A DNA stretch of 64,000 nucleotides from Lachnospiraceae bacterium OM04-12BH (GTDB taxonomy: Bacteria > Bacillota > Clostridia > Lachnospirales > Lachnospiraceae). Of this stretch, positions 37,487 through 46,037 are shown in pieces. A program made the position numbers and the translations under genes. Location: positions 28,415-92,414 of the forward strand of contig QULQ01000005.1 in assembly GCA_003490145.1 (NCBI GenBank), written 5' to 3'. The first letter of the stretch is position 1. Every line of letters starts with the position of its first letter. A model generated the notes under the pieces. That model did not search any database and had not been told where the DNA came from. It saw only the letters and a program-made list of their open reading frames with translations.

Positions 37487-39835
37487 TCAGAATAAAAACG
37501 GGATCCGGATCAGGAAAGCGAAAAGCCATGCCAGAACACACTGGGTGATCACGACGGTAATGGCCCATTTCCTGCCAAGCTCCCGGCGGATAGAGGCGAT
37601 CGCAGCCACGCAGGGTGTATAAAGCAGGCAGAAAACAAGGAGGCTCGCTGCCGATAAGGGGGTCAGCACTGCCTGCAGCGCTTCGGTAGAGCCAAAGAGT
37701 ACGGACAGGGTGGCCACTACGCTTTCCTTTGCCATGAAGCCGGTGATCAGGGCGGTGGAGATCCGGAAATCTCCAAATCCAAGGGGCCTGAAGATGGGTG
37801 CGATCAGGCCGGCAACGGATGCCAGCATGCTGTCAGCGGAATCGGTGACAAGGTTCAGCTTCAGATCAAAGGACTGCAGGAACCAGATCACGATCGTGGC
37901 AACAAAGATCACGGTAAATGCTCTCTGGAGGAAATCCTTGGCCTTTTCCCAGAGAAGCTGTCCTACGTTTTTCATACCGGGCAGCCGGTAGTTGGGAAGC
38001 TCCATGACAAAGGGTACGGCCTCTCCTTTGAACAGAGTGCCCTTCAGAAGGAGAGCTGTCAGGATGCCGACCAGAATGCCGCCAAAATAAAGGGCGATCA
38101 TAACAAGCGTACTGTACTTTGGAAAGAAAGCTACCGCAAAGAAGCTGTAGATCGGCAGCTTTGCGGAGCAGCTCATAAAGGGTGTCAAAAGGATCGTCAT
38201 CTTACGGTCACGCTCGGAAGGAAGCGTACGACTTGCCATGACACCGGGGACGGTACAGCCAAACCCTACCAGCATTGGTACGATACTCCGGCCGGAAAGC
38301 CCGATCTTCCGCAGGAGCTTATCCATAACAAAGGCAACTCTTGCCATATAACCGCTGTCTTCCAGAAGAGAAAGGAAGAAAAACAGGGTGACAATGACAG
38401 GCAGGAAGCTTAAAACACTTCCGACACCGTTAAATATGCCGTCAATGATCAATGAATGGAGTGCTTCATTTACATTTGCGGTGGTCAGGGCATGGTCTGT
38501 CAGTGCTGTCAGTGCATTGATGCTAAGATCCAGAAGATCTGACAGAGCAGCACCGATCACACCGAAGGTCAGGAAAAAGACCAGTGCCATGATGGCAATA
38601 AAGCAGGGGATCGCAGTATAGCGGCCGGTAAGGACGCGGTCGATCCGCCCGCTTCGCAGATGCTCCTTGCTCTCCTTTGGCTTGACAACGGCACTGTTGC
38701 AGATCTTTTCAATAAAGGTAAAGCGCATATCGGCAATGGCTGCGGCACGGTCAAGACCACGTTCTGCTTCCATCTGGATAATGATATGCTCCAGTGTTTC
38801 CTTTTCATTTTCATCAAGCTCAAGCTGCTCCAGGATCAGATGATCCCCCTCTGCCAGCTTGGCGGCTGCAAAACGGACGGGTATGCCTGCATTCTTCGCA
38901 TGATCCTCGATCAGGTGCATGATTCCATGAAGGCAGCGGTGAACAGCACCGCCATGATCATCAGCATCACAGAAGTCCTGTCTGCCGGGACATTCCTGAT
39001 ATTTGGCTATATGCATGGCGTGGGAGATCAGCTCCCCGATTCCTTCATTTTTGGCTGCAGAAATGGGGACAACAGGAATCCCAAGCTGGGCTTCCATTTC
39101 GTTGACCAGAATGGAGCCGCCGTTTTCCCTGACCTCATCCATCATGTTGAGGGCAAGTACCATCGGGATATCCAGCTCCATCAGCTGCATGGTAAGATAC
39201 AGATTCCGTTCGATATTCGTTGCGTCAACGATGTTGATGATACCCTTTGGGTGCTCGTTCAGGACAAAATTTCTGGTAACGATCTCCTCACTGGAATAGG
39301 GGGACATGGAGTAAATGCCGGGAAGGTCAGTCACAAGAGTGTTCTTTTCTCCGCGGATCGCTCCATCCTTTCTGTCTACGGTTACACCGGGGAAATTACC
39401 AACATGCTGGTTGGAGCCGGTGAGTTGATTGAAAAGTGTTGTTTTGCCACAGTTCTGGTTGCCAGCCAGTGCAAAGGTAAGCAGGGTATCCTCCGGCAGA
39501 GGATTTTCATCATTTTTATCATGGAACCGTCCACCTTCACCAAGACCGGGGTGCGGCATGACCTTTTTGTCAAAGGAAGGATCCGGCGTCCCGGACAGGG
39601 AAATGGCATCCCGGATAGAATCTATTTCTATTTTTTCTGCGTCGGAAAGCCGCAGGGTAAGCTCATAGCTGTGGATCCGTACTTCTACAGGATCACCCAT
39701 AGGTGCATATTTTACCATGGTGATATCCGCTTTCGGGATAATTCCCATGTCAAGGAAATGCTGGCGCAGGGCACCTTCCCCGCCAACAGAAAGAATCGTG
39801 GCACTTTTGCCGATCGGCAGTTCTTTTAAAGTCAT
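37487..39835 (-). CDS. feoB: Fused FeoA-FeoB ferrous iron transporter
   Basis: This 782-residue protein imports Fe2+ under anaerobic conditions. An FeoA SH3-like domain covers about 1-72. A G-protein domain follows with G1 G-N-Q-N-C-G-K-T at 125-132, then D-L-P-G-I-Y and N-M-M-D. The membrane part has two Gate motifs and about eight to ten helices. FeoA fused in front of FeoB is known in some Firmicutes. I start at the ATG at 39835 because GGAGGT lies 7 bases upstream; the longer frame to 39898 lacks homology. The promoter (TTGACC, 18 bases, TATACT) contains a GAACC/GGTTC dyad, and an A+T-rich Fur-like stretch lies just upstream. Confidence 0.94.
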   Translation of the reverse strand: MTLKELPIGKSATILSVGGEGALRQHFLDMGIIPKADITMVKYAPMGDPVEVRIHSYELTLRLSDAEKIEIDSIRDAISLSGTPDPSFDKKVMPHPGLGEGGRFHDKNDENPLPEDTLLTFALAGNQNCGKTTLFNQLTGSNQHVGNFPGVTVDRKDGAIRGEKNTLVTDLPGIYSMSPYSSEEIVTRNFVLNEHPKGIINIVDATNIERNLYLTMQLMELDIPMVLALNMMDEVRENGGSILVNEMEAQLGIPVVPISAAKNEGIGELISHAMHIAKYQECPGRQDFCDADDHGGAVHRCLHGIMHLIEDHAKNAGIPVRFAAAKLAEGDHLILEQLELDENEKETLEHIIIQMEAERGLDRAAAIADMRFTFIEKICNSAVVKPKESKEHLRSGRIDRVLTGRYTAIPCFIAIMALVFFLTFGVIGAALSDLLDLSINALTALTDHALTTANVNEALHSLIIDGIFNGVGSVLSFLPVIVTLFFFLSLLEDSGYMARVAFVMDKLLRKIGLSGRSIVPMLVGFGCTVPGVMASRTLPSERDRKMTILLTPFMSCSAKLPIYSFFAVAFFPKYSTLVMIALYFGGILVGILTALLLKGTLFKGEAVPFVMELPNYRLPGMKNVGQLLWEKAKDFLQRAFTVIFVATIVIWFLQSFDLKLNLVTDSADSMLASVAGLIAPIFRPLGFGDFRISTALITGFMAKESVVATLSVLFGSTEALQAVLTPLSAASLLVFCLLYTPCVAAIASIRRELGRKWAITVVITQCVLAWLFAFLIRIPFLF

Positions 39836-39868
39836 CTTCTGTACCTCCATGCCTTTTGTTCTGACGTA

Positions 39869-39925
39869 AGTATAGAACCATGGCGGTTCGCCGGTCAATG
39901 ATTATTGAGAATATTTATCAAATAA
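39869..39925 (-). promoter_or_regulatory. feoB promoter with dyad and Fur-like stretch
   Basis: Minus strand TTGACC (39898-39893), 18 bases, TATACT (39874-39869). The spacer holds GAACC (39875-39879) and GGTTC (39885-39889). Upstream, 39897-39920 reads TGATTATTGAGAATATTTATCA on the plus strand in two parts (TGATTAT and TTATCA ends), a weak match to a Fur box. Confidence 0.5.
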
Positions 39926-39971
39926 TATAGAATGGAATGGTATATAATGAACAGGTACAGGAGGTAAGGAT

Positions 39972-41456
39972 ATGGCATGTACAACAGTATTAGTGGGCAA
40001 AAAGGCATCCTATGACGGATCCACCATGATTGCCCGTAATGACGATTCAGGCTCCGGGCATTTTACCCCGAAGAAGTTCACGGTGGTGAAGCCAGAGGAG
40101 CAGAAGAGAACCTATGAGTCAGTGATCTCTCATGTAAAGATAGAGCTTCCGGACAATCCCATGCGTTACACGGCAATGCCAAATGCCCTGGAGGGAGAGG
40201 GGATCTGGGCTGCCAGCGGTGTGAATGAGGCCGGTGTTGGCATGACAGCGACAGAAACGATCACAGCGAACGCAAGAGTTCTCGGAGCCGACCCGTTAGT
40301 TGTTTATGAGCCGGCAGCTGACGGCAGGGAAGAGAAAGCCGGCGGCATCGGGGAAGAGGATATCGTTTATCTGACCCTTCCCTATATTCATTCTGCAAGA
40401 GAAGGCGTACAGAGGCTTGGCAGCCTGCTGGAGCAGTATGGTACCTATGAAATGAACGGTATCGCTTTTCAGGATAAGGATGAGATCTGGTGGTTTGAAA
40501 CCATTGGCGGACATCACTGGATGGCAAGAAGAGTGCCGGATGATGTCTATGTGGTGATGCCAAACCAGCTCGGACTTGACAGTCTGGATCTACAGGATGC
40601 ACTTTCGACGGGAAAGGAATACCTTTGCTCCTCCGATATGAAGGAGTTTATCGAAAAGCATCATCTGGATCTTTCAAAGGATGGCATCCTGAACCCGAGA
40701 GATGCCTTTGGCACCCACGATGATTCAGACCATGTATATAATACACCACGCGCATGGTTTATGCTGAAGTACATGAATCCACACAGCTTTAAGTGGGAGG
40801 GACCGGATGCGCAGTATACTCCGCTGTCAGATGATCTGCCCTGGTGCATGGTGCCGGAGAAAAAGGTGACACCGGAGGATGTAAAGTACCTGTTATCCTC
40901 CCATTATCAGGGAACGGAATACGATCCCTATGCAGCTTACGGAGAAAAGTCCATGCGCGGCGCTTTCCGGTCGATCGGCATTAACCGGAATGATTTCATG
41001 GCACTGATCCAGATGAGACCGGATGAGGAAAAGGATACGCAGGCTATTGAATGGGTGGCATATGCATCCAATGCCTTTAATGTAATGGTTCCCTTTTATA
41101 CAGAGGTGACGAAGACGCCAGATTATCTTTCCGGAACAGCGAAGGAAGTGTCAACAGACAATTTCTACTGGGTAAGCCGCATGATCGCAGCCATGGCAGA
41201 TGCGTCCTATCATAAATCTGTTTTCCATGTGGAGCGGTATCAGGAGAATGTGGCAGCAAAAAGCCATGAGCTTCTGAATCATTATGATGCGTTGCTGAAG
41301 GAAGAAAAAGATGCCGGCAGGCGTCTTGCTCTCAGGGAAGAGGCCAATGAGGCTGTGGCAGCCATGGTGAAGAAAGCGGCAGCAGACACGCTGGATAAGG
41401 TACTGTATGAACTGAGTAATGACATGAAAAATGCTTATTCCAGATCGGATGCTTAA
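39972..41456 (+). CDS. pepD: C69-family dipeptidase
   Basis: This 494-residue N-terminal nucleophile hydrolase of family C69 cleaves dipeptides in the cytoplasm. It starts M-A-C-T-T, placing the nucleophile Cys3 right behind the initiator with no propeptide to speak of. The following K-K-A-S-Y-D-G-S-T-M-I-A-R-N-D-D is the family signature. An AGGAGG site and a TATAAT at 39943-39948 lie upstream; the -35 is poor. It is a single gene followed by a terminator. Confidence 0.9.
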   Translation: MACTTVLVGKKASYDGSTMIARNDDSGSGHFTPKKFTVVKPEEQKRTYESVISHVKIELPDNPMRYTAMPNALEGEGIWAASGVNEAGVGMTATETITANARVLGADPLVVYEPAADGREEKAGGIGEEDIVYLTLPYIHSAREGVQRLGSLLEQYGTYEMNGIAFQDKDEIWWFETIGGHHWMARRVPDDVYVVMPNQLGLDSLDLQDALSTGKEYLCSSDMKEFIEKHHLDLSKDGILNPRDAFGTHDDSDHVYNTPRAWFMLKYMNPHSFKWEGPDAQYTPLSDDLPWCMVPEKKVTPEDVKYLLSSHYQGTEYDPYAAYGEKSMRGAFRSIGINRNDFMALIQMRPDEEKDTQAIEWVAYASNAFNVMVPFYTEVTKTPDYLSGTAKEVSTDNFYWVSRMIAAMADASYHKSVFHVERYQENVAAKSHELLNHYDALLKEEKDAGRRLALREEANEAVAAMVKKAAADTLDKVLYELSNDMKNAYSRSDA

Positions 41457-41483
41457 TGAAATCAAATCAGAACAGAAGTGAGG

Positions 41484-41533
41484 AAGGGACTGCCCTTTCC
41501 CTGCGGTAAAGCGGGGAGGGCGGTTCTTTTTTT
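41484..41533 (+). terminator. Terminator after the dipeptidase gene
   Basis: A G+C-rich imperfect hairpin (GGACTGCCC... with GGGCGGTTC) is followed by a run of seven T's near 41526-41533. Confidence 0.7.
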
Positions 41534-41553
41534 CTGTCACAGGAAAAAACAGG

Positions 41554-41724
41554 GAAACGGTTTCGTGAAAGTTTCACAAATATTGAGGGAAACAAAAGGA
41601 AACTGCAAAAACCATGTAAAAAACATACAAAATTTGAATGCAGTATTTGGCAAAAACAGATAAAAACAAAGGAAAACGGTTACCCAAAAACAAATTGACC
41701 GTCTGAAAAGATCAACGTTATAAT
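41554..41724 (+). promoter_or_regulatory. Promoter and operators of the starch operon
   Basis: Two adjoining palindromes, GAAACGGTTTC (41554-41564) and GTGAAAGTTTCAC (41565-41577), lie upstream, and AAAACGGTTACC (near 41673) overlaps the approach to the promoter. The promoter is TTGACC (41695-41700), 18 bases, TATAAT (41719-41724). The sites resemble LacI/CcpA-type operators, and the operon's own LacI regulator is the likely binder of at least one. Confidence 0.65.
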
Positions 41725-41788
41725 CAGAATAACCAAAAGGAAAGTGCACTTCTGACAGGAAATAAGGAAAGAAAAGAGAGAGGATATT

Positions 41789-42976
41789 ATGGGTAAGTAT
41801 TTGAAGAGAATAGGAACGTTTTTTACCATGCTGCTCATGCTCATTGCTCTATGGTCCATGACAGCAATGGCAGCAACAGATACAGACAGAAATGCATTTT
41901 ACGTACAGGTTCCGGCAGACTGGGAAAACCCCTGCGTATGGGCATGGGACAGTGACGGAAATAACGCTTTTGAAGCGTGGCCGGGAGAAGAAATGGAAGC
42001 AGATCCGGAAAATGAAGGATGGTATTATATCTGGCTTCCTTCCTTTGCCAATCATGTGATTGTAAATGCCAATGATGGCAGCGTCCAGACAGAAGAACAG
42101 ATCCTGGACAGCAACGCTGCATGGATGACAGTGAAGGCAGCGGATACGGTGGAAGTAACCTATGAGAAGCAGACAAGCGGAGAAACGCCTGCCTATACAG
42201 AAAAGTTTACAGTACATGCCAAGGTGGATGAAAGCTGGGAAAATCCGTGCCTGTGGGCATGGTCAGCACCGGATGGAACCAATGCCTTTGAAGCATGGCC
42301 GGGAAAAGCCATGAAGGCCGGGGAAGATGGATGGTACACAGCAAAGGCTCCCGTTTTTGTAAACTCTGTGATCATTAACGGCAATGAAGGAAGTGTTCAG
42401 ACAGAAGATATTTCTATTGATCCGGCAGAGGTCTGGATCACAGTAGAGGCAGACGGAACGTATGATTTCAGCTATACAGATCCGGATAAGGCAGCAGTAG
42501 CTGATATCACGGTTCAAGTATCAGCACCGGCAGACTGGGAAAGCCCGTGCCTGTGGGCATGGTCGGCACCGGATGGAACCAACGCCTTTGCATCCTGGCC
42601 GGGAGAAGCCCTGGAAGAGGGAGAGAACGGCTGGCTTCAGAAAACAGTGCCTGGCTGGATCAATTCTGTGATTGTCAATGGAAATGATGGCAGCGTCCAG
42701 ACAACCGATATTTCTGTGGAAAACGGAAAGGATATCTGGCTTGTGATAAACGGACCTGAAGATTATACCGTTTCCTATGAGGAGCCGGAGCTGGCAGCAG
42801 AAACAGAAGCCGCAGCAGAGGAAGTGACAGAAGCTGAAACGGCAGAAGAATCGGAAGCTGTGGAAGAAGCAAAGGAAAAGAGCAGTCCGGCAGGACCCAT
42901 TGCGGCAGTAGTCATAGTAGCTGTAGCAGGAGCAGGAATTGGAATTGCAGCAAAGAAGAAAAAAGCGGGTAAGTAA
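41789..42976 (+). CDS. Surface starch-binding protein with three CBM26-like modules
   Basis: This 395-residue protein has a signal peptide of about 28 residues ending A-M-A. Three repeats (about 36-125, 138-230 and 240-330) each have C-x-W-A-W...N-A-F-x-x-W-P-G and V-I-x-N-x-N-x-G-S-V-Q-T. That pattern matches CBM26 starch-binding modules. An acidic A/E/T linker (332-366) and a C-terminal membrane helix with a Lys tail (368-395) anchor it to the cell surface without an LPxTG motif. No catalytic domain is present. It probably holds starch or maltodextrin near the ABC importer encoded next. Modules 2 and 3 are nearly identical over long stretches, a recent duplication. Confidence 0.85.
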   Translation: MGKYLKRIGTFFTMLLMLIALWSMTAMAATDTDRNAFYVQVPADWENPCVWAWDSDGNNAFEAWPGEEMEADPENEGWYYIWLPSFANHVIVNANDGSVQTEEQILDSNAAWMTVKAADTVEVTYEKQTSGETPAYTEKFTVHAKVDESWENPCLWAWSAPDGTNAFEAWPGKAMKAGEDGWYTAKAPVFVNSVIINGNEGSVQTEDISIDPAEVWITVEADGTYDFSYTDPDKAAVADITVQVSAPADWESPCLWAWSAPDGTNAFASWPGEALEEGENGWLQKTVPGWINSVIVNGNDGSVQTTDISVENGKDIWLVINGPEDYTVSYEEPELAAETEAAAEEVTEAETAEESEAVEEAKEKSSPAGPIAAVVIVAVAGAGIGIAAKKKKAGK

Positions 42977-42977
42977 T

Positions 42978-44207
42978 ATGAAAAGAAAAGGAAAGAGCAG
43001 GGCAGGTGCTCTGGCAATGGCGGCAAGCCTTACACTTGGTATGCTGACAGGCTGCGGAACGCAGCCTGCCGCAGAGGAAAGCGGCGAAATGACCATCACC
43101 ATATGGCATGACAAGGAAGAAGCGGTGACCCGGGTACTGGAAAATGCCCTGTCAGAGTTAGAGCCGGAGATCCATGTGGTTCTGGAAAAGAAAAGTGATC
43201 TGACAGAAGCACTGAAGATGGTCGGAAATGATCCTAAGGCAGCACCGGATATGTATCTGTTTGCCCATGATAAGATCGGGGTTTATGCAGAAATGGGAAT
43301 TCTTGCACCCATTACGGATATCATTCCGGAGGAAGAGCTTGCTGCATATATGGACAATACCATAGAGGCAGCCACCTATAAGGGGACTGTTTATCAGCTT
43401 CCGATCTATTATGAAACGCTGCTGTTCATGTATAACCGTCTATATATGAGTGATGAGGAGGTACCGGCAACGACAGAGGAGCTTTATGCCTATATGCAGG
43501 AAAATACAAAGGGCGGACACTATGGCTTTGTGGAGCAGCACAGCACACCTTATTATGCTGCGGGCTGGATCAATGGCTTTGGCGGTTATCTTTTGAATGA
43601 TCAGGGAGAACCGGGACTGAACAGTCCGGAAACAGAGGAAGCCCTTACCTATCATAAAAAGTTTGCAGAGCTCATGCCGGGAGAAACAGAATATGCAACG
43701 GTGAACACTTTGTTTAAGGAAGGAATGGCGCATGCTACGATCGCAGGTCCATGGCTGATCCCGACGGTACGGGAAAGTGGTATGGATGTAGGAATCGCAC
43801 CAATGCCGGTGATCGATGAAACAGGAACGCCGATTTCTCCTTATATGGGAGTACAGGGTATTCAGGTACTGAGGAATGCAGCGGAAAAGAAGCCGGAGGC
43901 AGTGGAAAAGGTGCTGCGGGCGCTGATGAGTGATGAGCTTTTAATCGATCTTGCGAAGGCCAGCGGATGTGCACCTGCCAGGGAGTCCTGCTATGAACAG
44001 GAGAGCATCACCGGTGATGAAGTGGTCATGGCGATGAAGGAAACAGCGGAAAATGCAGTGCCGATGCCGAACCTGCCGGAAATGGATGTCATGTGGACGG
44101 TAACAGGTACGCTTCTGACGGATGTGAATATGAGTGGCAAGGATGTAGCAGAAAGTGCAGACAGGGCACAGGAAGAAGCTCTGCAGCTCATTGAAAATAT
44201 GAAGTAA
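42978..44207 (+). CDS. Maltodextrin-type ABC substrate-binding lipoprotein
   Basis: This 409-residue extracellular solute-binding protein of the MalE type has a lipobox L-T-G-C near residue 24. The mature part starts with M-T-I-T-I-W-H-D-K-E, the usual first strand of family 1 binding proteins. I chose the ATG at 42978, two bases after the preceding stop; the open frame extends back into that gene. Together with the two permeases it should import maltodextrins released or captured at the surface. No ATPase gene is in the operon, so a shared MsmX-like ATPase elsewhere is expected. Confidence 0.9.
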   Translation: MKRKGKSRAGALAMAASLTLGMLTGCGTQPAAEESGEMTITIWHDKEEAVTRVLENALSELEPEIHVVLEKKSDLTEALKMVGNDPKAAPDMYLFAHDKIGVYAEMGILAPITDIIPEEELAAYMDNTIEAATYKGTVYQLPIYYETLLFMYNRLYMSDEEVPATTEELYAYMQENTKGGHYGFVEQHSTPYYAAGWINGFGGYLLNDQGEPGLNSPETEEALTYHKKFAELMPGETEYATVNTLFKEGMAHATIAGPWLIPTVRESGMDVGIAPMPVIDETGTPISPYMGVQGIQVLRNAAEKKPEAVEKVLRALMSDELLIDLAKASGCAPARESCYEQESITGDEVVMAMKETAENAVPMPNLPEMDVMWTVTGTLLTDVNMSGKDVAESADRAQEEALQLIENMK

Positions 44208-44253
44208 CGCAGACAACGGGAAGCACTGAAAAGAAATTCAGGGGAAACAGAAC

Positions 44254-45177
44254 ATGAAAAAGCAGCAATACACAGACAGGGAGAAAAGGAAGATCAGGAG
44301 AGACGCACTATCAGCATACGGGCAGTCACTGCCATCACTCCTGCTGATCCTGCTGATCGTTATTTTTCCTATTATATATACAGGGTATATTTCTCTGACG
44401 AATATGAATGTATATCACTGGAATAACTATGAACTGATCGGACTGGAAAATTATAAGGATGCCCTGCTTGTTTTTGACAACGGCTTTCTTACAGCATTGT
44501 TTGTAACAATACTCTGGACTATCGTGAACATGGTGCTCCAGCTTGTGATCGCCTATGGGATCGCCATGCTGCTGAACACGAAGGGACTCCGGCTGCGGAA
44601 TGTATACCGGACGCTTCTGATCTTCCCGTGGGCGATGCCCGGTTATGTGTCGATCCTGCTGTGGAAAACAGGTATGTACAATTCACAGTTCGGTCTGCTG
44701 AACCAATGGATCCAGAAGCTGGGAGGGGAGCCGGTACGGTGGCTTGGCAGCAATATACCTGCATTTATCAGCTGTACCGTAGTGAATCTCTGGTTGGCCC
44801 TGCCCTTTATGATCACGATTATAGACGGTGCCCTGCAGAGTCTTGATAAGAGCTTTTATGAAAGTGCTGTTCTGGACGGGGCGACCTGGCTGGAGCAGAC
44901 ACGGTATATTACCATACCCATGATAAAGCCGATCATAGCGCCCTCTGTCCTGATCACAACGTTCACAACCTTCAAGCAGTTTGATATCATTTATCTGCTG
45001 ACACAGCAGGTAGGGGCAAAAACAGGGGCGGATATCCATACGATTCTGACCTATGCCTATGAAAAGGCGTTCATTACCAACAATTATGGCTACAGCTCGG
45101 CGATTTCCATTCTGATTTTTGGAATGCTGCTCGTGTTTTCCATGCTGACAAGTGCAAAGAGCAGGGAGGAAGTATAA
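44254..45177 (+). CDS. Maltodextrin ABC permease, MalF type
   Basis: This 307-residue inner membrane permease has about six membrane helices. The ATPase-contact EAA-like loop reads E-S-A-V-L-D-G-A-T-W-L-E-Q near residue 205. It follows the binding-protein gene by 46 bases, and its stop abuts the next start. It pairs with the downstream MalG-type permease. Confidence 0.92.
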   Translation: MKKQQYTDREKRKIRRDALSAYGQSLPSLLLILLIVIFPIIYTGYISLTNMNVYHWNNYELIGLENYKDALLVFDNGFLTALFVTILWTIVNMVLQLVIAYGIAMLLNTKGLRLRNVYRTLLIFPWAMPGYVSILLWKTGMYNSQFGLLNQWIQKLGGEPVRWLGSNIPAFISCTVVNLWLALPFMITIIDGALQSLDKSFYESAVLDGATWLEQTRYITIPMIKPIIAPSVLITTFTTFKQFDIIYLLTQQVGAKTGADIHTILTYAYEKAFITNNYGYSSAISILIFGMLLVFSMLTSAKSREEV

Positions 45178-46020
45178 GTGAGTAAGAAGAATAAACAGCG
45201 GATCCGTCTTATTATCGTCAATCTGTTCTTTATACTGGTCTGCTTTGGGGTACTGATCCCAATCCTGTATGCGTTTTCGGTATCCCTGAATGCAGAAAAC
45301 AGTCTGCTGGGTGCCAATTTCTCCTTTTTGCCAAAGAGGATGACTCTGCAGAATTACAAGGCAGTATTTACGGAGAAGCCGATCCTGCTCTGGTTCAGAA
45401 ACAGCATGATACTGGCGGTGACAACGCTTGTGATCTCACTGGGGACGGGAATTCCGGCGGCATATGCCTTTTCCAGAAAGCGGTTTCCGGGAAGAAAGCT
45501 GATCTTAAAGATCCTGATCCTTTTATATGCATTTCCGTCACTGCTTTCCATGATGGCGCTGTATAAGCTGTTAAGTCCCATGGGGCTGATTAATACAAAG
45601 ACAGGTCTGATCATTGTTTACACTGGAACGATGGCGGTATTTGCCCTGTGGAATATGAAGGGTTATTTTGATACGATCCCGGTTGAGATCGAGGAGGCAG
45701 CCAGAATTGACGGGGCAACGCAGTTCCGGCTTGTGACAGGGATCGTGCTTCCGCTTGCGAAGCCGACCATTGCGGTGACAGCCATGATGATCTTGGTCTA
45801 TGTATGGAATGAATATATTTTTGCAATTAATTTTATGACAGGCTCTGATACCTATACACTGGCAGCAGGATTATATTCCCTGCAGGCAACGGAAATGAGC
45901 GGAAGCTGGCCGGTATTCTCGGCAGCATCCCTGGTTGTTTCCCTGCCTATCCTGATCGTATTCTTTGCACTGCAGAAAAATATGACAACAGGACTGACCT
46001 CCGGTGGTGTGAAGGGTTAG
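45178..46020 (+). CDS. Maltodextrin ABC permease, MalG type
   Basis: This 280-residue permease has about six helices and the EAA loop E-E-A-A-R-I-D-G-A near residue 175. The start is GTG at 45178, directly after the stop of the MalF-type gene, with GGGAGGAAG inside the end of that gene. The C-terminus M-T-T-G-L-T-S-G-G-V-K-G is typical of MalG-like proteins. Confidence 0.92.
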   Translation: MSKKNKQRIRLIIVNLFFILVCFGVLIPILYAFSVSLNAENSLLGANFSFLPKRMTLQNYKAVFTEKPILLWFRNSMILAVTTLVISLGTGIPAAYAFSRKRFPGRKLILKILILLYAFPSLLSMMALYKLLSPMGLINTKTGLIIVYTGTMAVFALWNMKGYFDTIPVEIEEAARIDGATQFRLVTGIVLPLAKPTIAVTAMMILVYVWNEYIFAINFMTGSDTYTLAAGLYSLQATEMSGSWPVFSAASLVVSLPILIVFFALQKNMTTGLTSGGVKG

Positions 46021-46037
46021 GGTAGAAATGAGGATAT

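Noticed and set aside
37487..39898. Longer FeoAB start at 39898
   Set aside because: The extra 21 residues lie over the promoter and lack homology; GGAGGT favours 39835.
42521..43114. Opposite-strand Cys/Phe-rich frame over the CBM protein
   Set aside because: It is a low-complexity reverse reading of acidic Ala/Glu codons.
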